A stretch of DNA of 9,916 nt from positions 22,071 through 31,986 of the forward strand of contig DCHM01000001.1 in assembly GCA_002314835.1 (NCBI GenBank), written 5' to 3'. How positions within the stretch are numbered: position 1 is the stretch's first letter; every line of letters starts with the position of its first letter. The position numbers and the translations under genes were made by a program. Positions 1 through 5,994 of the stretch are shown in pieces. The notes under the pieces were generated by a model, which saw only the letters and a program-made list of their open reading frames with translations, was not told the origin of the DNA and ran no database searches. This DNA comes from Clostridiales bacterium UBA1752. Lineage in GTDB: Bacteria; Bacillota; Clostridia; Oscillospirales; CAG-382.

Positions 1-552
1 GCGATAGGGTTTGCCAATAGGACGCACCTGCCGTTCGCACGCCCGTTTATCAAATACACCCCGACTTGGCCCCGTAGCTTTATGCCTACGAGCCAAAAAG
101 AGCGCAACCGCATAGCAAAGATGAAGCAGATACCCGTAAACGAGCTGATTCACGGCAAGGAGCTGATGTTCATCGACGACTCCATCGTCCGAGGCACACA
201 GCTCAGGGAGACGGTTGACTTTTTGTACGAGAGCGGTGCAAAGGCTGTTCACATGAGGTCTGCCTGCCCTCCAATAATGTACGGCTGCAGGTTTTTAAAC
301 TTTTCGAGAGCGACGGGCGATATGGAGCTTTTGACGCGCAACATCATCGTCGAACTCGAAGGGCAGGAGGGACTTAACCATATAGACGAATACAGCGACG
401 GCTCTACCGAAAGAGGTCAAAAGATGAGGCAGGCGATATGCCAAAAGCTCCATCTTGCTTCGCTCGAGTTTCAGACACTCGAGGGACTGCAAAAAGCCAT
501 CGGCCTCGAGCCGTGCAAGCTATGCACATATTGCTGGAACGGAAAGGAATAA
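1..552 (+). CDS. purF: Amidophosphoribosyltransferase (glutamine PRPP amidotransferase), C-terminal 183 residues
   Basis: This is the 3' end of purF; the reading frame is open from base 1, so the N-terminal glutaminase domain lies outside the window. PurF catalyses the first committed step of purine synthesis, making 5-phosphoribosylamine from PRPP and glutamine in the cytoplasm. The fragment holds the type I phosphoribosyltransferase domain. The PRPP loop FIDDSIVRGT is at fragment residues 57-66 (bases 169-198), followed by a CPPI segment. Three cysteines match the [4Fe-4S] ligands of the Bacillus-type enzyme: C96 (PPI-x3-C spacing) and C175/C178 in a C-x2-C just before the end; C172 is an extra cysteine. 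The fourth expected ligand would be upstream. The usual NRYVGRTFI flexible loop is replaced by IKYTPTWPRSFM (residues 17-28), so this is a divergent PurF subtype. The protein ends soon after the last C-x2-C, as I recall some 20 residues earlier than the Bacillus enzyme. A start at the first internal ATG (base 82) would be an artefact of the window edge. Confidence 0.95.
   Translation, partial: AIGFANRTHLPFARPFIKYTPTWPRSFMPTSQKERNRIAKMKQIPVNELIHGKELMFIDDSIVRGTQLRETVDFLYESGAKAVHMRSACPPIMYGCRFLNFSRATGDMELLTRNIIVELEGQEGLNHIDEYSDGSTERGQKMRQAICQKLHLASLEFQTLEGLQKAIGLEPCKLCTYCWNGKE
541..548 (+). promoter_or_regulatory. Ribosome binding site of purM
   Basis: GGAAAGGA lies inside the last codons of purF, with seven bases between it and the purM ATG. 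Only three bases separate the purF stop from that ATG, so the two genes are probably translationally coupled. Confidence 0.7.
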
Positions 553-555
553 ACC

Positions 556-1599
556 ATGATTACTAATTCAAGGTCTCAGGCTTATGCCGACGCCGGAGTA
601 GATATTACCGCCGGCTACAAATCGGTCGAACTGATGAAAAAGCATATCGCCGCTACCAAGACAGACGGCGTTTGCTCGGACATCGGCGGCTTTGGCGGAC
701 TGTTTGCACTCGATTTGCAAAAAATCAAAAACCCGATATTAGTCAGCGGCACAGACGGCGTAGGCACAAAGCTAAAGATAGCTTTTTTGATGGACAAGCA
801 CGACACCGTAGGCATCGACTGCGTTGCCATGTGCGTTAACGACATTATTTGCGGCGGCGCAAAACCGCTGTTTTTCCTCGATTATATCGCTTGCGGTAAA
901 AACGTACCCGAGCGTATTGCCGACATAGTAAAAGGCGTTTGCGACGGTTGCATACAGGCAGGCGCGGCACTCATAGGCGGCGAAACCGCTGAAATGCCCG
1001 GCTTTTATCCCGAAAACGAGTACGACCTCGCAGGCTACAGCACGGGCATAGTTGACCGCGACTGCATTATCGACAACAGTACGATGAGAGAGGGCGACGT
1101 CATCATCGCGCTCCCATCGAGCGGCGTACATTCCAACGGCTTTTCGCTCGTCCGCAAGGTCTTTGACGTCGAAAACGCCGACCTAAAGTCTCCTGTTGCA
1201 GAGCTCGGCGGCAGGTCGCTCGGCGAAACTCTGCTTACTCCTACTAAGATATACGTAAAGCCCATACTCGCACTGCTCGACAAAGTAAAGGTCAAGGGCA
1301 TTTCGCACATTACGGGCGGCGGCTTTTATGAAAACATCCCACGCAGCATACCCGATGGCTTCTGCGCCGTGATAGACAAAAAGTCGGTCCGCGTGCTGCC
1401 TATATTTGAGCTTATAGCCAAGCAGGGTAATATCACAGAGCGTGATATGTTTAATACGTTTAATATGGGTGTCGGTATGAGCGTCATAGTTGCATCAGAG
1501 GACGTATCAAGCGCCATCGAAGTCTTAAAAGCCAACGGAGAGGATGCTTATATTATCGGCAACATAGCAAAATCGGACGAGAGGATAAAGATATGCTAA
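556..1599 (+). CDS. purM: Phosphoribosylformylglycinamidine cyclo-ligase (AIR synthetase)
   Basis: PurM closes the imidazole ring: FGAM + ATP gives 5-aminoimidazole ribonucleotide (AIR), step 5 of the pathway. The protein has 347 residues, normal for the family. Family motifs appear in the expected order: GGFGGLFAL (44-52), the signature SGTDGVGTKLKIAF (64-77), CVNDIICGGAKPLFFLDY (93-110), GGETAEMPGFY (141-151), DLAGYSTG (157-164), LPSSGVHSNGFSLVR (186-200), TPTKIYVKP (228-236), HITGGGFYENIPR (251-263) and MFNTFNMGVGM (298-308). These cover both the N-terminal AIRS dimerisation/ATP domain and the AIRS-C domain. The start at 556 is supported by a good ribosome binding site and by Ser-x-AYADAGVD at the N-terminus, as in other PurMs. 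Its last seven bases overlap the following membrane-protein gene. No key residue looks altered. Confidence 0.98.
   Translation: MITNSRSQAYADAGVDITAGYKSVELMKKHIAATKTDGVCSDIGGFGGLFALDLQKIKNPILVSGTDGVGTKLKIAFLMDKHDTVGIDCVAMCVNDIICGGAKPLFFLDYIACGKNVPERIADIVKGVCDGCIQAGAALIGGETAEMPGFYPENEYDLAGYSTGIVDRDCIIDNSTMREGDVIIALPSSGVHSNGFSLVRKVFDVENADLKSPVAELGGRSLGETLLTPTKIYVKPILALLDKVKVKGISHITGGGFYENIPRSIPDGFCAVIDKKSVRVLPIFELIAKQGNITERDMFNTFNMGVGMSVIVASEDVSSAIEVLKANGEDAYIIGNIAKSDERIKIC
1579..1585 (+). promoter_or_regulatory. Ribosome binding site of the FNT-family gene
   Basis: GAGAGGA, seven bases before the ATG at 1593, lies inside the end of purM. It supports real translation of the membrane protein from this start, in overlap with purM. 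Confidence 0.65.
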
Positions 1600-2204
1600 A
1601 GACGGTAACGGGTGCCATTTGTGCAGGCATAATGATAGCTATCGGCGGCAGCGTTTTTCTCGCCTGCGACAGTAAGGTCGTGGGTGCGGTGCTGTTTTCC
1701 GTTGCGTTGCTGTGCATCTGCTATCTCGGATATTATCTCTTTACGGGCAAGATAGGTTATCTCGCAAACGACTATTCAAAGGGCAATATTGCCGCGCTTG
1801 CGATAGGTCTTATAGTTAATCTTGCAGTTACCTTTCTACTCGGTATGCTCATCAGATACGCGCTTCCTGCGCTCGGTGACAAGGCGTTTGCACTCTGCAC
1901 GTCAAAGCTCGAGCAGTCGTTTATTATCACCTTTATAAGAGCGGTATTCTGCGGCATACTGATGTACCTCGCAGTGCAGATATATAAAGAAAAGCAAACT
2001 CCGCTCGGCATCATATTTTGCATCCCCGTGTTTATTTTGAGCGGCTTTGAGCACTCTGTCGCAGATATGTTTTACTACGGCGCGTCGGGTATTTTTGACA
2101 TAAAAATACTCAGCTTTGAGCTTGCCGCAGTGCTCGGCAATACAGTCGGCAGTCTTATTTTGCCGCTGCTTGCAAAGGTAGGTGCAAAAAATGCCAAAGG
2201 CTAA
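1593..2204 (+). CDS. Small FNT-family (formate/nitrite channel-like) integral membrane protein
   Basis: A 203-residue hydrophobic protein with about six predicted membrane segments (roughly residues 6-25, 29-50, 66-90, 108-131, 138-150 plus a re-entrant part, and 173-195). It resembles the FocA/NirC family. AGIMIAIGG (11-19) matches the TM1 AGxxIAI motif. LFTG (49-52) sits where FocA has the LFT omega loop with pore Thr91, giving T51 here. FIRAVFCGIL (114-123) resembles FIEAVxxGIL. GFEHSVADMF (151-160) is the S-loop signature, with H154 in the place of the central pore histidine, and LGNTVGSLIL (181-190) matches the TM6 GNxxG motif. FNT proteins are usually about 250-285 residues; this one is trimmed, mainly by about eight residues between the FIRAV segment and GFEHS, where the family's conserved Asn of the NxxVCLA motif is missing. 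The gene overlaps purM by 7 bases and purN by 14. Inference: it moves formate to supply fhs, purN and AICAR formyltransferase. The family assignment is fairly firm; the substrate (formate, nitrite, hydrosulfide or another small anion) is not shown by sequence. Confidence 0.8.
   Translation: MLKTVTGAICAGIMIAIGGSVFLACDSKVVGAVLFSVALLCICYLGYYLFTGKIGYLANDYSKGNIAALAIGLIVNLAVTFLLGMLIRYALPALGDKAFALCTSKLEQSFIITFIRAVFCGILMYLAVQIYKEKQTPLGIIFCIPVFILSGFEHSVADMFYYGASGIFDIKILSFELAAVLGNTVGSLILPLLAKVGAKNAKG
2174..2182 (+). promoter_or_regulatory. Ribosome binding site that decides the purN start
   Basis: AAAGGTAGG ends eight bases before the ATG at 2191. The in-frame GTG at 2182 would have the AAAGG core only three bases away, too close for normal initiation. 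ATG 2191 is therefore the preferred start. Confidence 0.65.
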
Positions 2205-2805
2205 AGTCAATATCTGCGTGCTCGTTTCGGGCGGCGGCACTAATCTGCAAGCCTTGATTGACGCACAAAACGGCGGCATTATCAAGTCTGGACAGATAAA
2301 GCTCGTCATATCAAACAAGTCCGATGCCTACGCGCTCGTCAGAGCGCAGAATGCAGGCATCGCCACCGCAGTCGTATCAAAAAAAGAACTCGGACAGCAG
2401 GGGATGGAAGACAAGATTTCATCGCTGATAAAGCAAAACGGCATCGACCTTATCGTGCTCGCAGGCTTTATGTGCATACTGACCTCTGATTTTACGCGAG
2501 AGTACGACCACCGCATCATCAATATACATCCGTCGCTTATCCCGTCCTTCTGCGGCGAAGGCTATTACGGCCTCCGCGTGCACGAGGCGGCACTTGCCAA
2601 GGGCGTCAAGGTTACGGGTGCCACGGTTCATTTCGTTAACGAAATCCCCGACGGCGGCGAAATAATCATGCAAAAGGCAGTCACCATTCCCGATGGCTCG
2701 ACGGCAGAGAGCCTGCAAAAGAGAGTAATGAAGCTCGCAGAGTGGCGCATACTGCCGCTCGCGTGCGAAAAAGTATCACAAAAAATATTGAAAGAGGAAA
2801 TATAA
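2191..2805 (+). CDS. purN: Phosphoribosylglycinamide formyltransferase (GAR transformylase, 10-formyl-THF dependent)
   Basis: PurN transfers a formyl group from 10-formyl-THF to GAR (step 3). With ATG 2191 the protein has 204 residues, within the normal range; an in-frame GTG at 2182 would add three residues but has a poorer ribosome binding site. The N-terminal strand and phosphate loop VLVSGGGTNLQALI (10-23) is followed by the folate-site segment IVLAGFMCIL (88-97). The catalytic block INIHPSLIP (110-118) supplies Asn111 and His113, and D154 in the PDGG motif (153-156) corresponds to the catalytic Asp144 of the E. coli enzyme. The stretch SFCGEGYYGLRVH (119-131) is about five residues longer than in E. 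coli, typical of Firmicutes PurN. The first 14 bases overlap the FNT-family gene, which points to translational coupling, and one base separates its stop from the next gene. Confidence 0.96.
   Translation: MPKAKVNICVLVSGGGTNLQALIDAQNGGIIKSGQIKLVISNKSDAYALVRAQNAGIATAVVSKKELGQQGMEDKISSLIKQNGIDLIVLAGFMCILTSDFTREYDHRIINIHPSLIPSFCGEGYYGLRVHEAALAKGVKVTGATVHFVNEIPDGGEIIMQKAVTIPDGSTAESLQKRVMKLAEWRILPLACEKVSQKILKEEI
2791..2798 (+). promoter_or_regulatory. Ribosome binding site of the IMP cyclohydrolase gene
   Basis: AAAGAGGA within the end of purN, eight bases before the ATG at 2807. The purN stop and this ATG are one base apart. Confidence 0.6.
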
Positions 2806-2806
2806 C

Positions 2807-3526
2807 ATGAGCGTTTACAACATAAACGATATTGCAGAACTCATCAGAGATAACAGCTACGTAGGTCGCGGCATAGTCATCGGCAAATCCTCGGACGGCA
2901 AGAGCGCCGTTTCGGCTTACTTTATCATGGGCAGGAGCGCCAACAGCCGCAACCGTATATTCGTAGAAAAGGACGGCGTGCTTTACACAGAACCGTTTGA
3001 CGCGTCCAAGGTTCAGGACCCCAGCCTTATCATTTACGCCGCACAGAGAAAGTATGAAAACAAGTTGATAGTCACCAACGGCGACCAAACCGATACCATA
3101 GTCGAGGGACTTAAAAACGGCAAGTGCTTTAAGGGCGCGCTCAAATCACGCGAATTTGAGCCCGACGCACCCAATTTCACTCCCCGTATCAGCGGCATAC
3201 TCGAGTTTGAAGACAATGATTTCAGCTATGAAATGAGCATTTTAAAGAGTGCTGACGCCGAAGGCACTGCCTGCAACAGATATACATTCTCTTACACGGC
3301 TCTTGCAGGTCTCGGTCACTTTATACACACCTACGTCGGCGACGGCAACCCTCTGCCTACCTTCCAGGGTGAGCCAGAGAGAGTAGCCATCTCTGCTGAC
3401 ATCGACGAGTTTACAGATAAGCTCTGGGACGCTCTCAACCACGACAACCGCATTTCGCTGTACGTCAGATATACCGACCTCGCTACCGGCAAAGAAACCA
3501 ACCGCCTTATCAACCAAAACAAATAA
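2807..3526 (+). CDS. purO: IMP cyclohydrolase, PurO family
   Basis: A 239-residue soluble protein assigned to the PurO-type IMP cyclohydrolases, which close the purine ring by converting FAICAR to IMP (last step). The match to archaeal PurO, recalled from the family, includes YVGRGIVIG near the N-terminus (18-26), the SRNRI segment (47-51; archaeal SFPNR), the IVTNGDQTDT block (88-97; archaeal VVSNGSHTDT) and TPRISG (125-130; archaeal NTPRIAA). It has no similarity to the N-terminal (MGS-like) cyclohydrolase domain of bifunctional PurH. It is somewhat longer than archaeal PurO (about 200 residues), with a longer C-terminal part. It sits immediately upstream of a stand-alone AICAR formyltransferase, so the pair replaces PurH. 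Start: ATG with a good ribosome binding site, one base after the purN stop. In bacterial genomes this gene is usually labelled simply IMP cyclohydrolase; the symbol purO is by family. Confidence 0.9.
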   Translation: MSVYNINDIAELIRDNSYVGRGIVIGKSSDGKSAVSAYFIMGRSANSRNRIFVEKDGVLYTEPFDASKVQDPSLIIYAAQRKYENKLIVTNGDQTDTIVEGLKNGKCFKGALKSREFEPDAPNFTPRISGILEFEDNDFSYEMSILKSADAEGTACNRYTFSYTALAGLGHFIHTYVGDGNPLPTFQGEPERVAISADIDEFTDKLWDALNHDNRISLYVRYTDLATGKETNRLINQNK

Positions 3527-3530
3527 GGAG
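3525..3530 (+). promoter_or_regulatory. Ribosome binding site of the AICAR formyltransferase gene
   Basis: A perfect AAGGAG overlaps the stop codon of the cyclohydrolase gene, with eight bases to the ATG at 3539. It is one of the strongest initiation sites in the window. Confidence 0.75.
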
Positions 3531-3538
3531 ATAACAAA

Positions 3539-4723
3539 ATGAAAGAATTTGAACTCAAATACGGTTGCAACCCTAACCAAAAGCCTGCCAAAATCTTTAT
3601 GCACGACGGCAGTGAGCTGCCTATCGAGATTCTCAACGGCAAGCCCGGATATATCAATTTTCTCGACGCTTTTAACTCGTGGCAGCTCGTCAAGGAGCTA
3701 AAAGAAGCTCTCGGACTGCCTGCAGTCACTTCGTTCAAGCACGTCAGCCCCACTTCTGCCGCCGTAGGCATCAAGCTGAGCGACAAGTTGAAAAAAGCCT
3801 GCTTTGTTGACGATATTCCCGGTCTCGACGATTCGCCTCTCGCCTGCGCTTACGCACGCGCACGCGGCACCGACCGTATGTGCTCCTTCGGCGACTGGGT
3901 TGCTCTCTCGGACGTCTGCGACGCTACCACCGCTACTATGATAAAGCGAGAGGTCTCCGACGGTATCATTGCTCCCGGTTACACCGACGAAGCTCTCGAA
4001 ATATTAAAGACCAAGCGCAAGGGCGCGTATAACATCGTTAAGATTGACCCGGATTATATTCCCGACCCCGTTGAGCACAAGCAGGTATTCGGCATCACGT
4101 TTGAGCAGGGACGCAATAACTTTAAGATTAACCGCGAGTTACTTTCCAACGTTGTTACCGCCAACAAAAACCTGCCTGAAGGTGCTATCCGCGACCTTAT
4201 TATTTCGCTCATCACTCTTAAATACACTCAGTCAAATTCGGTTTGCTTTGCATACGACGGACAGGCTATCGGCGTAGGCGCAGGTCAGCAGTCGCGCATA
4301 CACTGCACGAGACTCGCAGGCAGCAAGGCAGATACCTTCTTCCTCCGTCAGTGCGACAAGGTCTTAAATCTGCCCTTCCTGCCCAATATCGGCAGACCCG
4401 ACAGAGATAACGTTATAGACGGCTATATCAATAAAAACGAAGAGGACGTCTGCGCAGACGGCGTTTGGCAAAAGTATTTTACCCGTCAGCCCGAGCCTCT
4501 GACCGATGCTGAAGCAAAAGCTTATCTTGCTACCATCGACGGCGTTTCGCTCGGCTCCGACGCATTCTTCCCGTTCTTTGACAATATCGAGCGTGCAAAG
4601 CGCAGCGGCGTAAAATATATCGCCGAGCCGGGCGGCTCTATACGTGACGACCTCGTTATCGAGTGCGCCGACAAGTACGGTATGGCTATGGCGTTTACCG
4701 GCATGCGCCTCTTCCACCATTGA
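3539..4723 (+). CDS. Phosphoribosylaminoimidazolecarboxamide formyltransferase (stand-alone AICAR transformylase, ATIC/PurH C-domain type)
   Basis: This 394-residue protein formylates AICAR with 10-formyl-THF to give FAICAR (step 9). It covers only the transformylase part of PurH; the N-terminal cyclohydrolase domain is absent and is replaced by the gene just upstream. Evidence: ELKYGCNPNQ at 5-14 (family LRYGxNPHQ), catalytic Lys-His in SFKHVSP (65-71; K67, H68), SFGDWVALSD (116-125), the long substrate/folate block KYTQSNSV (228-235) with GAGQQSRIHCTRLAG (247-261), then SDAFFPF (340-346), DNIERAKRSGVKYIAEPGGS (348-367) and the terminal RLFHH (390-394). The block at 340-394 resembles the C-terminus of eukaryotic ATIC (RAKRSGVxYIA, ending LRLFHH) more than that of E. 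coli PurH. In clostridial genomes this form is annotated as a separate protein of about 390 residues. The stop is followed after one base by the purD ATG. No symbol is given because purH normally means the bifunctional enzyme. Confidence 0.94.
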   Translation: MKEFELKYGCNPNQKPAKIFMHDGSELPIEILNGKPGYINFLDAFNSWQLVKELKEALGLPAVTSFKHVSPTSAAVGIKLSDKLKKACFVDDIPGLDDSPLACAYARARGTDRMCSFGDWVALSDVCDATTATMIKREVSDGIIAPGYTDEALEILKTKRKGAYNIVKIDPDYIPDPVEHKQVFGITFEQGRNNFKINRELLSNVVTANKNLPEGAIRDLIISLITLKYTQSNSVCFAYDGQAIGVGAGQQSRIHCTRLAGSKADTFFLRQCDKVLNLPFLPNIGRPDRDNVIDGYINKNEEDVCADGVWQKYFTRQPEPLTDAEAKAYLATIDGVSLGSDAFFPFFDNIERAKRSGVKYIAEPGGSIRDDLVIECADKYGMAMAFTGMRLFHH

Positions 4724-4727
4724 TATG
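4719..4727 (+). other. Stop-start coupling junction, AICAR formyltransferase to purD
   Basis: The TGA stop (4721-4723) and the purD ATG (4725-4727) are one base apart. The 20 bases upstream (CCTCTTCCACC-type) contain no purine-rich Shine-Dalgarno sequence, unlike other junctions in this operon. Initiation probably depends on ribosomes terminating on the upstream gene. Confidence 0.55.
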
Positions 4728-5993
4728 AAAATACTCGTAGTAGGTGGCGGCGGCAGAGAACACGCCATCATCAAAAAGCTAAAACAAAATAAGTCGGTTA
4801 CAGATGTTTTTGCGCTCCCGGGCAACGGCGGCATCGCGTATGACGCCACCTGCGTGCCTATCGGAGCCTGCGAAATCGACAAAATAGTCAATTTTGCAAA
4901 AGTAAACGCCATTGACTACGCCATCGTCGCACCCGACGACCCACTGGTGCTCGGATGCGTCGATGCTCTCGAGGCTGTTGGCGTGCCTTGCTTTGGACCG
5001 CGAGCAAACGCCGCTATTATAGAGGGCAGTAAGGTCTTTAGCAAAAATCTAATGCGCAAATACGGCATACCTACGGCAGATTACCGCGTCTTTGACGATA
5101 TGCAGGCGGCTCTTGATTATCTCGAAACCGCTCCCATACCCACGGTAGTCAAAGCCGACGGCCTCGCACTCGGCAAGGGTGTCACGGTCGCCATGACGAG
5201 GGATGAAGCAAAAAACGCGGTTGTCGAGGCTATGCAGGACAAAAAGTTCGGCAAGAGCGGCGACCATCTCGTAATAGAGGAGTATCTCGAGGGTCCGGAG
5301 GTCTCGGTGCTCGCCTTTACAGACGGCAAGACTGTTAAGCCTATGGTTTCGTCTATGGACCACAAGCGCGCTCTTGACGGCGACAAGGGACTCAATACGG
5401 GCGGTATGGGCACAATAGCCCCTAACCCTTATTACACTGACGATATTGCCAAGGTCTGCATGGATACCATATTTATGCCGACTGTCAAAGCGATGAATAA
5501 AGAGGGGAGAACCTTTAAGGGTTGTCTCTATTTCGGGCTTATGCTCACCAAAAACGGTCCCAAGGTTATCGAGTATAACTGCCGTTTCGGAGACCCCGAA
5601 ACACAGGTCGTTTTGCCTTTGCTCGAGAGCGATTTGCTCGATGTAATGATGGCGACGACAAACGGTACTCTTGATAAGACTGAGGTCAAAATAGCAAGCG
5701 GCAACGCCTGCTGTGTCATTATGGCGTCAAACGGCTATCCCGCGTCCTACAAAAAAGGCTTTGAAATAAGTATTCCTAACGAAATATTGCCATCCGTTTA
5801 CGTTTCAGGAGCTGTTAATAAAGACGGCAAGCTTTGTACGAGCGGCGGACGCGTTTTGGGCGTGACCTCGGTCTCCGACACTCTTTCGGGTGCGATAAAG
5901 GCGTCTTACGACAAGGTTTCAAAGATTACGTTTTATGGCGCGTATTACAGACGTGACGTCGGTCAAAAAGCATTAAAAGCTGTAGAGGTGTGA
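4725..5993 (+). CDS. purD: Phosphoribosylamine-glycine ligase (GAR synthetase)
   Basis: PurD joins glycine to phosphoribosylamine with ATP (step 2). With ATG 4725 the protein has 422 residues, the normal length, and begins MKILVVGGGGREHAI (1-15), the universal PurD N-terminus. An in-frame ATG at 4644 would add 27 residues translated from inside the preceding gene and is rejected. The ATP-grasp domain is clear: FGPRANAA (90-97), VVKADGLALGKGV (141-153), VIEEYLEGPEVS (183-194), MDHKRALDGDKGLNTGGMG (211-229) and the metal-binding VIEYNCRFGDPETQ (281-294). The C-terminal domain has SGGRVLGVTSVSDTL (373-387) and FYGAYYRRDVG (403-413). Where most PurDs have FHAGT, this one has VYVSGAV (358-364), a small divergence. 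There is no visible ribosome binding site; the gene appears coupled to the one upstream. One base separates it from purL. Confidence 0.97.
   Translation: MKILVVGGGGREHAIIKKLKQNKSVTDVFALPGNGGIAYDATCVPIGACEIDKIVNFAKVNAIDYAIVAPDDPLVLGCVDALEAVGVPCFGPRANAAIIEGSKVFSKNLMRKYGIPTADYRVFDDMQAALDYLETAPIPTVVKADGLALGKGVTVAMTRDEAKNAVVEAMQDKKFGKSGDHLVIEEYLEGPEVSVLAFTDGKTVKPMVSSMDHKRALDGDKGLNTGGMGTIAPNPYYTDDIAKVCMDTIFMPTVKAMNKEGRTFKGCLYFGLMLTKNGPKVIEYNCRFGDPETQVVLPLLESDLLDVMMATTNGTLDKTEVKIASGNACCVIMASNGYPASYKKGFEISIPNEILPSVYVSGAVNKDGKLCTSGGRVLGVTSVSDTLSGAIKASYDKVSKITFYGAYYRRDVGQKALKAVEV
5984..5990 (+). promoter_or_regulatory. Ribosome binding site of purL
   Basis: AGAGGTG in the last codons of purD, with four bases to the ATG at 5995 (six from the GAGG core). 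The purD stop and the purL start are one base apart. Confidence 0.55.
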
Positions 5994-5994
5994 A

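Noticed and set aside
82..84. ATG at 82 as a true start for a short PRPP-binding protein
   Set aside because: The frame is open to the window edge and the 27 upstream codons continue the PurF domain, so this is an internal Met.
2182..2190. GTG start for purN, three codons before the ATG
   Set aside because: The ribosome binding site would be too close to the GTG but is well spaced for the ATG at 2191, and the extra residues add nothing conserved. It cannot be fully excluded.
3331..3786. A 151-codon minus-strand open frame, plus many similar ones of 60-144 codons elsewhere (for example 1902-2318 and 8772-9206)
   Set aside because: All are antisense to well-supported purine genes and their translations look unlike known families. 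This level of antisense openness is common in sequences with this codon bias.
4044..4277. A 77-codon plus-strand open frame inside the AICAR formyltransferase gene
   Set aside because: It is out of frame within a highly conserved catalytic domain and shows no recognisable motif or ribosome binding site.
4644..4724. Upstream in-frame ATG for purD, adding 27 residues
   Set aside because: The extension is translated from the out-of-frame end of the AICAR formyltransferase gene and would precede the universal MKILVVGGGGREHAI N-terminus. The ATG at 4725 fits the family.
4364..4912. A 182-codon open frame on the minus strand across the AICAR formyltransferase/purD junction
   Set aside because: It lies antisense to two clearly conserved genes, has no recognisable motif and begins inside purD. 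It is a by-product of the codon usage of the sense genes.
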